From contig JADJJL010000003.1 in assembly GCA_016710265.1 (NCBI GenBank), positions 722,501 to 786,500 of the forward strand: DNA of 64,000 bases, written 5' to 3'. Shown one piece after another: positions 19,801 through 26,994 of this stretch. The notes under the pieces were generated by a model, which did not search any database, was not told where the DNA came from, and worked only from the letters and a program-made list of their open reading frames with translations. The stretch comes from Saprospiraceae bacterium (GTDB lineage Bacteria > Bacteroidota > Bacteroidia > Chitinophagales > Saprospiraceae). Both the position numbers and the translations under genes were made by a program. Numbering within the stretch: position 1 is the first letter of the stretch; the number at the start of each line of letters is the position of its first letter.

Positions 19801-20702
19801 CTGCAACCGAAGTTCCAAGTAATACATCTTGGAGATTTTTATCAAGTCAATACGTTTTTGAAGACCCCAAATTTCCATTGTATGAAAAATTTGAGGAGTC
19901 ATTTGAAGCATTGTATTTAAATCAAAACAAACTGATTGATTTTACCTCTATTAAAGTTGGTGATGTAAGTTCTGCATCGGGGTATCAAGAAAGAGAAGTT
20001 ACTGCCAGACTCAGACATCATGAATTTAGAGCCGCAGATCAGTTACTTTCTGCTGGTATAAGGAGTTTTACAGATTTTTTTGTAAATGATGAAGTAACAA
20101 TTGAAGGGTATCAATTTAGTATAAATTTTGATCCAAGTTTAGGGCATCCTGTGAAAGTGATTGACCTCAGTGAAAAAATAGAGGGCGTGGAACTGGACCA
20201 AAGTCAATATCATATTTCGCAAAATAAATTGGTGGTCACTTTTAATGGGATGGTGCCAGTACGACTTCAACAAAACCAAAAAGTACTAAGAATCGTGTGG
20301 GAAATTAATCGTGACGCAACATTAAAAGAATTAATCGGAAATACGGACTACAGGTCGAATGAGATTTATGGAAGCAATACACTGTCCTCACCACTGTATC
20401 TAAGAATCATGAACTCTGAAATGGTTGAGCCTATATGGAAAAACTGGAAAATAAGTCCCAATCCATTTCAAGATCAATTTTGCATACAATGTGAATCCAG
20501 CATTGGTATGGAGTGTAAGATAGAAATTGTAGACCTCCATGGGGTTTTGCTCCATAAGGAATGGAAATCACTTGAAAAGGGATTAAACTATTGGTGTGTT
20601 GGCTCCGAACAATTAGGCGACCAAAATGGGATGCTGATGTATAAGATTAGTTCTGGAAAACTGGTCAAGCAAGGAAAATTAATCAGACAAAAGAATAAGT
20701 GA
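16881..20702 (+). CDS. HYR surface protein with dockerin-like, cohesin-like and T9SS type A sorting domains
   Basis: 1273 aa. The N terminus has a long charged n-region before a hydrophobic core (LSTGLVVIFIWVLQY), with cleavage near LKA; it is an atypically long signal peptide. It opens with the module shared with the 2148- and 1360-aa proteins (VQISLNQSG...LTPAMLL...SCWSQLRVEDK), then Cys-rich HYR-type repeats. The dockerin-like pair is at ~915-975. Its second loop (DVDKDGKVSVRD) is canonical, while the first has lost its acidic ligands. IKVGDV follows, then a cohesin-like domain at ~1069-1147 (GYQFSINFD) and a C-terminal sorting domain at ~1184-1273 (ISPNPF). It is the second gene of the 13726-20702 operon. 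Its sequence is more diverged from the 2148- and 1360-aa proteins than those two are from each other at the C-terminal domain. Confidence 0.88.
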   Translation: MINLLISKNPIPKWINCKSLSTGLVVIFIWVLQYNQELKANPMDWPSSELDFFPLDDSHNNQSMVLSCHGWVQISLNQSGFSVLTPAMLLTEKLLDYSRFKVYVNETGLNVLSCNDIGKYRTATVIDTTNGMSCWSQLRVEDKLVPVLICAADTFPCTTDPYLLNYRDLIIASDNCDSFPEIRFSFLFNKLFCDPLYAGVSQVNYTVLDNYGNSATCSKSVYFKKSGLIDVVFPTDTTVYCPYFGNAVLGVPTIFGQPVNALCDLFSSYLDDTVRVCGGMQKLHRRWVVMDWCTRMTLIDTQYITIADTSAPSVLCPPDLTLYAGALDCIANWNVPIFMATDACSSISDLRFYVRIDDTYLVRPSDAIDLTEGIHLVAYIAIDPCGLTDTCFGFVTVLDRTPPTLICPPGLVLALDGSGQTTLSADYFSRIGYFYDNCDIDEVLIRRMSNRCGFPADTSFGHFIRFCCADAGLTETIVIKVTDPSGNSNCCMIDIEIQNKNVVNIICPANLTLSCTQNRFNLTLTGRPGLSGACIDTVTNGITYVDSGMLNTCNSGLIIRKWRIEFKNGTIDSSCRQRLTIVNNYTFNPAGISWARDTTLPLCVNNHPDSIRSRPSIPADSCQTVLFVWRDSIVNIHPDSCRRLLRMWTATSCVNMIARDTQIILITNFAAPRVIGPRDTIICSTIDSCNPYLVLSPLIVTSCNTGVTIVNDYNNNGANASDTYPLGRTRVIFTITDNCNNVKRDTVFIELLDKISPQVNCRRIDRNILVNDSAIIFARDLLDSFSDNCTRNEDIRITFTVGNYADTIRYISCSLHSQFPDSIWRFRVYVVDASDNDASCLGLIDVDDPNNFCNNFRGDSTIYVTGLVKDIRQVPMENVEFKDDQKNVLLITGKDGKYVFDKIQMGNQFYFKPVYEAGSWLDGVTTQDVIYIQKHILGISEFVNPEQWIAADVDKDGKVSVRDITWLRKLIIGAATEVPSNTSWRFLSSQYVFEDPKFPLYEKFEESFEALYLNQNKLIDFTSIKVGDVSSASGYQEREVTARLRHHEFRAADQLLSAGIRSFTDFFVNDEVTIEGYQFSINFDPSLGHPVKVIDLSEKIEGVELDQSQYHISQNKLVVTFNGMVPVRLQQNQKVLRIVWEINRDATLKELIGNTDYRSNEIYGSNTLSSPLYLRIMNSEMVEPIWKNWKISPNPFQDQFCIQCESSIGMECKIEIVDLHGVLLHKEWKSLEKGLNYWCVGSEQLGDQNGMLMYKISSGKLVKQGKLIRQKNK

Positions 20703-21385
20703 TAAAAAGCAAAATTGAAAGGATTTATAGCCATGCTATTAATTAATAAAAACGATGATTATAAATTATGGTGGGTACTTATTTATGATTAAAATGCTTT
20801 ATAGATGACTTTTTTAGAAAGAAATAATCGGTATAATAGGTGGGAACAGGCCAGATTTTTATTGCTCTCATCTTATATATTATATCAAATTATATATATA
20901 AAAAAGGAACAATTTTATGCTAATAAATCGATTAATTTAATATTTAAATCATTGTAATATAATTAATTACACATTATAAATATATTTTATATAAAAAAAT
21001 ACCTATTTATTGGTATAGTCTAAATAATCATAATTGTCATATCTTTGTGACGTATTAAAGTTTTTATCTATTTGTATGTGCTTGAAAAAAAAATACAAAC
21101 AAATAGTTGGAAATTTAAATATGTATATTACCTTTGTGGTGATATTAACCCAACCCAGTCTAATAACAGATCCTCTCTTTAGCGCATTTCGCGCAATTTA
21201 GCATTTAACCAACGAATGATTTTAGGGCTTTTTCAAAAAAAGTCGATGGTATTAACCACCGAGTTAATTCTATTACTTTTTTGAAAAAAAATATTCTGAA
21301 TTGAATATTCCGTGGAGTATTTGACAGTGATGTCATATGCCCTGCACTAAAATAATTTTTTTTAAATCATTAAATAGAGGATCTC
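20703..21385 (+). other. AT-rich gene-free region with promoter and structured leader
   Basis: About 680 nt without a credible ORF. The region 20760-21000 is extremely AT-rich and includes the near-palindromic run around 20873-20900. A -7-like TATCTTTG lies at 21040-21047 without a well-placed -33. A full promoter is at 21107-21136. The leader contains TTTTTCAAAAAAAG (21229-21242) opposite CTTTTTTGAAAAAA (21276-21289), a potential 13-bp stem with one bulge enclosing ~33 nt that itself can fold (TGGT/ACCA). Confidence 0.6.
21107..21136 (+). promoter_or_regulatory. Bacteroidota-type promoter for the 1360-aa giant gene
   Basis: TTG (21107-21109), 19 nt, TACCTTTG (21129-21136), an exact consensus match with the same spacing as the 13519 promoter. 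The predicted start near 21143 leaves a ~240-nt leader. Confidence 0.75.
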
Positions 21386-24300
21386 ATGGAGAAAACGATT
21401 TTTACATCTCCCATTTCCAACACAAGCTTAATCCCCCAAACAAAAATGAAATTTTCTTTGGTGGTTTTATTCTTCCTTACACTCGCTTCTTCATTCACGG
21501 TATTGAATGCGCAGTGTTCGTTGGCATGTAATGGGCTTACACAAGTGTCTTTAGATCAAAATTGTCAAGCTAGGGTAACTCCTGCTATGATTTTGAATGA
21601 CACCTTATCTAGTTGTCCAGGTGGACAATTCACAGTCACCATTTACAACAAACACAACCAGCCACTAAATCCACGAGATGTGGTAACCGGTGCACAAGCT
21701 GGCCAAAAACTTAAAGTTGAAATCAGAGATGGTATCAGCGGAAATCGTTGTTGGGGTGATATTCTTGTAGAAGACAAATTGGCACCGGTGATTGAATGTC
21801 GCCGTGATACCATCCCTTGTTTTTTTGCAAGTCAATTGCGACCAAATCATAGCGATGCCTGCGGATGGGATACTTTGATTTTAGTCGATGAGATTATCTC
21901 GCCATTGTCTTGTGATCCTTTGTATATCAAACAAATGGTTAGAAGGTATAAAGCAAGAGACATTTATGGAAACGAATCTGCAATCTGTAATGATACTACG
22001 TTGTTGCGAAGATTTGATACTGCCAAAGTAATATGTCCTTTGGATTGGACCAAAGCAAATTCGAATCCAATCAAATGTAAAGACATCAGATACAACCGCA
22101 TCCCATTGGATGCAAAAGGCCATCCCAGCCCGCTTTATACTGGTGTACCTCGTTATAGAGATACCATTTCTAAAAATCCATTGACTTTAGTTACAATTAA
22201 TTTATGGCCACCATCAGATATCTATTGCAATGTCGCAACAGTATATGATGACATCAATCTTGGCAAAGTAGGTTGTGTTACAAAAATAATGAGAATGTGG
22301 ACCATTCGCGAATGGTGGTGTAACAGAGAAATTTCAAGAGTTTGTATTCAATTGATAGAGATCGTTGACGACGAAGCTCCATATGTTCATTGCCCTTATC
22401 CAATTGAGGCAACGACGGATGGAAATTACCGTTGCGAGGGTACCGTTTATATGCCACCTGCCATCGTGTTTGATAGTTGTGGCGGCCCTGTGCGCGTGGA
22501 TATTGTTTACCCTGGAGGTATTCTCACCAATCAAAATGGTGGAACCATTAAATTGCCAGTAGGGTATCATCGTGTAGTGTACAGAGCTTATGATGAATGT
22601 TATAATGTAGATTCATGTGTCGTTGATGTTACGGTACGAGACAAAACCGCTCCTGTAGTCATATGTGATCGTGAAACGGTTGTTGCACTTTCGTTAGATG
22701 GTCGCGCACATGTTTATGCTAAAACATTTGATGATGGTTCATATGATGACTGCCACATTGATTCCTTCCTGGTAAGAAGAATGAATGATGGTCCTTGTGA
22801 TAATGACAATTTAGCCGATCCATTCAGACCATATGTGGAGTTCTGTTGCGAAGACGTAGGTCAAATAATAACTGTCGTTTTTAGAGCTAAAGACAAATGG
22901 GGCAATACAAATGATTGTATGGTTCAAGTGGAAGTTCAGGATAAACTGAAACCAATTTGCAGAGCTCCGATTGACTTAACGGTTTCTTGCGATTATCATT
23001 TTAACATTAATGATCTATCCGTATTTGGAGTAATTCAAACAGATTCAGCCTTCCTATATAACACACGAACTATTAAATTTGTAAACAATTGTTATAATCA
23101 AGACACTGTTTTCAAAATTCATGATGGTTTTGCCCATGATAATTGTGATTTAACCATCAGAACCTGGTATGAAGATAATCGTACTCAGTGTAATACTGGA
23201 TACATCGTGAGGTATTGGGAAGTAAGTGATCTTAATGGAAAGGATACTTGTAGACAGTATATCTATTTCCATAATTACTGTCCATTTAGATTGAACTATG
23301 ATATTGTTTGGCCAGGAGATACAGTTTTAACAGAATGTATTGATCCTAATACTTTATCTGCTGATGTAACAGGAAGACCTCGTACGATCAATGAGGATAA
23401 ATGTGACCTAGTTGCTTTTAGCATGAAAGACGAAGTGTTTAGAATTGTAAACGGCGCTGATGCTTGTTATAAAATTTTGAGAAAATGGAAAGCCATTGAT
23501 TGGTGTCAATTTACTTACAATACTATAACACATCAACATGAGTTTGTCACTGTTGAGCATATCCAGATAATTAAAGTCCACAATCTAGTTGATCCAACCA
23601 TCACAGGTGAATTCAATGATACTACCTTCTGTACTTTTGATAGCTGCACAAATGGTCCAGCTGTATTACGTGTGACTGGTGATGATGAATGCACACCGTT
23701 GGATGAATTATATTGGGAGTATCATATTGATTTAGATCGTGACGGACGATATGAAATTTTAAGGTCTGGTATAGGTTCAGTAATTGACGCATCTGGAAGA
23801 TACAAATTGGGTCATCATACCATCAAATATGTATTTGAAGACAAATGTGGCAATAAAACTGCTCGAATCAGAAATTTCAGCATCGTCAATTGCAAACAGC
23901 CAACGCCATATTGTTTAAATGGAGTAGCCATTGACCTAATGCCAATGGATATAGACGGTGATGGTACGATTGATACAGCCATGATTTGTGTTTGGGCCAA
24001 TGATGTGGACAAAGGAAGTTATCATCCTTGTGGACACCGTGTGACCTTCTCTTTCTCCAGTGATACTACCAATAAATCAATTTGTTTTGGTTGTGAGGAC
24101 ATTGGTCAGCAAACAGTACAAATGTGGGTTACGGATGTAATTACAGGTGAGCAAGCATATTGTACTACTTTCATAGATGTACAAGATAACAACAGAGCAT
24201 GTCGCAGAAATCTTACTGGTAATGTCACTGGACTTATTTCTGCAAGCACCTCCAATGGAATTGAACCTGTAAAAGCGGTTGAAGTAAATTTGGAAGGTAG

Positions 24301-25468
24301 CACTGCACCTCCTGCTATGACTACAGAAACAGGACGATATGCTTTTATGTCCATGGATTTGAATGGTGCTAAATACAATATTAGACCATACAAGAATGAT
24401 GATCCTGCCAATGGAATTTCTACTGCGGATATCGTAAAAATTCAAAAACATATTCTTGGATTAGAGAATCTGGTCGATCCTTACTTGGTAATTGCTGCAG
24501 ATGTAAATGACAGCAAATCTATTACCACTGGTGACATCATTGAATTGAGAAAAATAATTCTTGGTCAAATCAATCACTTTAGTAAAAATACTTCATGGGT
24601 ATTTGTAGACAAGAATTATATTTTTGAAGAAAAATATGATGCCATTCTTCATGAAAATTATCCAAAATCATTTGAAATAAACCCATTTAATCGTGATGTG
24701 GCGATTAATTTCCAAGCGGTTAAAATTGGTGATTTGAATGGTTCTGTAGTTGCAAATGCTGTTAATTCAGTTGTCAGAAGTAATGAAACAGTGAGTGCCA
24801 TTACCAATGAGAAATCATTTAATGCTGGAGATGAAGTCATTGTTCCAATACAGTTTTCTGCCAGAAAATCTTATGTGGGTATGCAGTTTACATTGCAGTT
24901 TGATCCATCTGTTTTGGAGTATGCAGAAGTCTTGTCTTATTCTGATCTACTGAGTAAAGAAAGTTTTGGGGTCACTAAAGTAAATTCTGGATTTATAACT
25001 ATGAGCGTAAACAGTATTCGGGGCACGGCAATTGAAAATCCCGGAGATATGTTTGCGGTTAAATTCAGAGCTCTTTCGAACGGTCAACTTTCTTCAATAC
25101 TACAAATAAATTCATCCATTACTCCAGCTGAGGCTTATGGTCTTAATCTGGAAGAAATGAATATACGATTAGGTTTCAGAAACGGAAGTGTTGTGTCAGA
25201 ACAACCAGGATTCGTTCTTTACCAAAATCAACCAAACCCATTCTCTGATCTGACGGTGATCGGTTTTGAAATGCCAAAAGCAAGCAAAGCCACACTGACT
25301 GTCTATGATCTTAACAGCAAAGTCATTTGGAAAACAAATGTGCAAGCAGTTAAAGGTTTCAACAGTATTCAGGTCAACCACGCGCAGCTCGGAGTTACCG
25401 GCGTCCTGTTTTATCAATTGGATGCAGAAGGATATTCCGCTACTCGGAGAATGGTTGTGATCCAATAA
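21386..25468 (+). CDS. HYR surface protein with dockerin-like, cohesin-like and T9SS type A sorting domains
   Basis: 1360 aa from the ATG at 21386, preceded by GAGGATCTC. An alternative ATG at 21446 (residue 21) starts a compact signal peptide ending LNAQ; cleavage is the same either way. The module TQVSLDQNCQARVTPAM opens the mature protein and ends GNRCWGDILVEDK. Cys-rich HYR-like repeats follow. The tail has a dockerin-like pair at ~1000-1060 (GISTADIVKIQKHILG; DVNDSKSITTGD), IKIGDLNG, a cohesin-like domain at ~1135-1265 (GMQFTLQFDP) and a T9SS type A domain at ~1275-1360 (YQNQPNPFSDLT). The last ~85 residues closely resemble those of the 2148-aa protein (YQLDA, TRRMV). It has its own promoter and terminator. 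It matches the 2148-aa protein from that protein's residue ~625 onward, lacking its N-terminal third. Confidence 0.9.
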   Translation: MEKTIFTSPISNTSLIPQTKMKFSLVVLFFLTLASSFTVLNAQCSLACNGLTQVSLDQNCQARVTPAMILNDTLSSCPGGQFTVTIYNKHNQPLNPRDVVTGAQAGQKLKVEIRDGISGNRCWGDILVEDKLAPVIECRRDTIPCFFASQLRPNHSDACGWDTLILVDEIISPLSCDPLYIKQMVRRYKARDIYGNESAICNDTTLLRRFDTAKVICPLDWTKANSNPIKCKDIRYNRIPLDAKGHPSPLYTGVPRYRDTISKNPLTLVTINLWPPSDIYCNVATVYDDINLGKVGCVTKIMRMWTIREWWCNREISRVCIQLIEIVDDEAPYVHCPYPIEATTDGNYRCEGTVYMPPAIVFDSCGGPVRVDIVYPGGILTNQNGGTIKLPVGYHRVVYRAYDECYNVDSCVVDVTVRDKTAPVVICDRETVVALSLDGRAHVYAKTFDDGSYDDCHIDSFLVRRMNDGPCDNDNLADPFRPYVEFCCEDVGQIITVVFRAKDKWGNTNDCMVQVEVQDKLKPICRAPIDLTVSCDYHFNINDLSVFGVIQTDSAFLYNTRTIKFVNNCYNQDTVFKIHDGFAHDNCDLTIRTWYEDNRTQCNTGYIVRYWEVSDLNGKDTCRQYIYFHNYCPFRLNYDIVWPGDTVLTECIDPNTLSADVTGRPRTINEDKCDLVAFSMKDEVFRIVNGADACYKILRKWKAIDWCQFTYNTITHQHEFVTVEHIQIIKVHNLVDPTITGEFNDTTFCTFDSCTNGPAVLRVTGDDECTPLDELYWEYHIDLDRDGRYEILRSGIGSVIDASGRYKLGHHTIKYVFEDKCGNKTARIRNFSIVNCKQPTPYCLNGVAIDLMPMDIDGDGTIDTAMICVWANDVDKGSYHPCGHRVTFSFSSDTTNKSICFGCEDIGQQTVQMWVTDVITGEQAYCTTFIDVQDNNRACRRNLTGNVTGLISASTSNGIEPVKAVEVNLEGSTAPPAMTTETGRYAFMSMDLNGAKYNIRPYKNDDPANGISTADIVKIQKHILGLENLVDPYLVIAADVNDSKSITTGDIIELRKIILGQINHFSKNTSWVFVDKNYIFEEKYDAILHENYPKSFEINPFNRDVAINFQAVKIGDLNGSVVANAVNSVVRSNETVSAITNEKSFNAGDEVIVPIQFSARKSYVGMQFTLQFDPSVLEYAEVLSYSDLLSKESFGVTKVNSGFITMSVNSIRGTAIENPGDMFAVKFRALSNGQLSSILQINSSITPAEAYGLNLEEMNIRLGFRNGSVVSEQPGFVLYQNQPNPFSDLTVIGFEMPKASKATLTVYDLNSKVIWKTNVQAVKGFNSIQVNHAQLGVTGVLFYQLDAEGYSATRRMVVIQ

Positions 25469-25511
25469 GGCTAAATTCGTTTTGTTCTAAAGAGTTTACT
25501 GTTTTTGGGAT

Positions 25512-25552
25512 GGGACCCCTCTTGGATAATGATCCAAGGGGGTTCTTTTTTT
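25512..25552 (+). terminator. Rho-independent terminator of the 1360-aa gene
   Basis: GGACCCCTCTTGGAT pairs with ATCCAAGGGGGTTC across 25513-25545 with one bulge and is followed by a run of seven T. It is preceded by GTTTTTGGGATGG, the same lead-in as at the 13361 terminator. Confidence 0.85.
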
Positions 25553-25598
25553 ACAGGTACTTTCAGTTTTTCGTAGTTTTGCATAAATTGAATTCATT

Positions 25599-26009
25599 TT
25601 GGCTAGAATTTTATGCATTGATTATGGAAGGAAAAGATGCGGACTTGCAGTGACTGATCCGCTCCAACTTATTGTTAATCAATTGGACTCTGTGAAGACT
25701 GAAGAAATATTGAACTATATCGTTCTATATTGTAAAGTTGAACCAGTTGAAAAAATTGTTTTCGGAATGCCATTTCATGCAGATGGAAATGATACTTTGA
25801 TATCCGAAGAAATTAGAAATTTAGCTTCCAAATTGCAATTGGAAATTCCAAATTTGCTGACTGATTTTCAAGAGGAAGCTTTTAGCTCAGTAAAAGCGAA
25901 AATGACCATTTTGAAATCTGGCGTCCCTCAAAAAAAACGAAGAGACAAAGAACTTGTTGACAGAGTTAGTGCAGTCATAATATTGCAAGAATATTTAGGG
26001 CATTTCTAG
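25599..26009 (+). CDS. ruvX: RuvX/YqgF-family putative Holliday junction resolvase
   Basis: 136 aa, usual length for the family. The start is TTG at 25599; the protein begins with the catalytic strand ILCIDYGRKRCGLAVTD (Asp8), so nothing upstream is needed. VFGMPFHADG (~55-63), an acidic segment DFQEEAF (~89-95) and a C-terminal DRVSAVIIL (Asp121) are the other YqgF hallmarks. YqgF proteins have an RNase H-like fold; roles proposed are Holliday junction cleavage and 16S rRNA 5'-end maturation. A -7 element TAGTTTTG at 25574-25581 would place the transcript start about 10 nt before the TTG, supporting this start. tatD follows after 23 nt, so the two probably form an operon. Confidence 0.92.
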   Translation: MARILCIDYGRKRCGLAVTDPLQLIVNQLDSVKTEEILNYIVLYCKVEPVEKIVFGMPFHADGNDTLISEEIRNLASKLQLEIPNLLTDFQEEAFSSVKAKMTILKSGVPQKKRRDKELVDRVSAVIILQEYLGHF

Positions 26010-26032
26010 ATATTGATTTAATAATTTATACT

Positions 26033-26812
26033 ATGAATTTAATTGATACACACACTCATATTTATCTGAAGGATTTTGCAGAAGATCACTCGTTAATGAT
26101 TAATAGAGCCATTGAGAATAATATTTCTACAATGTTGCTTCCTAATATTGATTCAGATTCCATTTCTGATCTTTTGAAGACTGTGAAAGAATATCCCTCA
26201 CTATGTTTTCCAATGATGGGTCTTCATCCTTGTTCAGTTACTGATTCTTATAAGTCAGAATTGTCAGAAATTGAAAAATATTTATTTTCACAAGAATGGA
26301 TTGGCGTAGGTGAAGTAGGACTGGATTTATATTGGGATAAGACTTCTTTTCCTGCTCAAGAAGAATGTTTTAGAATCCAAATAGGATGGAGTAAATCCCT
26401 TCAACTTCCATTGAGTATTCATTCTAGAGAAGCTACTGAAGAAGCAATTAAAATTATTGAAGAATTGCAGGACGGAACATTATCTGGAGTTTTTCATTGT
26501 TTTAGTGGTACTTTGGAACAAGCTCAAAGGGTTATTAATTCCGGATTTTACATAGGAGTGGGTGGAGTAGTGACTTACAAGAAAACGAATCTACCTGAAA
26601 TAATTTTGGAAATAGGACCAGATCACTTAGTTTTGGAAACTGATGCTCCGTATCTAAGCCCAGTACCATTTCGTGGCAAACGAAATGAGCCATCACATTT
26701 GAAATTTGTGGCACTTAAATTGGCAGAAATATTATCAGTTACAATAGATGATATTGCTTTAATAACTACACAAAACGCGTTAAGATTGTTTAAAATAAAG
26801 ACATCTGCTTAA
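26033..26812 (+). CDS. tatD: TatD-family metal-dependent hydrolase (DNase)
   Basis: 259 aa. The TIM-barrel metal ligands are all visible: His7 and His9 in DTHTH, Glu94 in GVGEVGLD, His130 in LSIHSR, His155 in FHCFSG and Asp204 in ETDAPYL. TatD enzymes are cytoplasmic two-metal 3'-5' exonucleases on DNA and RNA, implicated in repair of oxidative damage and in D-aminoacyl-tRNA or nuclease quality control. The gene lies 23 nt behind ruvX on the same strand and is followed by tRNA-Ser. The ATG start is unambiguous because the first metal motif is at residue 5. Confidence 0.93.
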   Translation: MNLIDTHTHIYLKDFAEDHSLMINRAIENNISTMLLPNIDSDSISDLLKTVKEYPSLCFPMMGLHPCSVTDSYKSELSEIEKYLFSQEWIGVGEVGLDLYWDKTSFPAQEECFRIQIGWSKSLQLPLSIHSREATEEAIKIIEELQDGTLSGVFHCFSGTLEQAQRVINSGFYIGVGGVVTYKKTNLPEIILEIGPDHLVLETDAPYLSPVPFRGKRNEPSHLKFVALKLAEILSVTIDDIALITTQNALRLFKIKTSA

Positions 26813-26895
26813 AATTTAATAAAAGGTTTAACTTTGTAGCCTGCAAAGGAGCTATTGTAGTTATAATTAATTATAAATCAGCGTATTAAATTAGA

Positions 26896-26983
26896 GGAGA
26901 GTTGTCCGAGTGGTCGAAGGAGCACGCCTGGAAAGTGTGTATACTCCAAAAGGGTATCCAGGGTTCGAATCCCTGACTCTCCG
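26896..26983 (+). tRNA. tRNA-Ser (anticodon GGA)
   Basis: An 88-nt cloverleaf. The acceptor arms are GGAGAGT and ACTCTCC with discriminator G. The anticodon stem CACGC/GTGTG encloses CTGGAAA, giving anticodon GGA, which reads UCU/UCC. The long variable arm typical of class II tRNA-Ser is present (ACTCC...GGGTAT), and the T-arm is CAGGG-TTCGAAT-CCCTG. CCA is not encoded. A T-run follows directly at 26985. Confidence 0.97.
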
Positions 26984-26994
26984 CTTTTTTAGAT

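Noticed and set aside
20732..20744. ATAGC/GCTAT hairpin as terminator of the 16881 gene
   Set aside because: A 5-bp stem with no U-tract is too weak to call.
20760..21000. Possible replication origin or insertion-sequence end in the AT-rich gap
   Set aside because: Only low-complexity AT runs, with no DnaA-box cluster, terminal inverted repeats or transposase remnant recognised.
24077..24451. 124-aa antisense ORF inside the 1360-aa gene
   Set aside because: A second antisense frame is open at the same place, and both are by-products of the biased composition of the coding strand.
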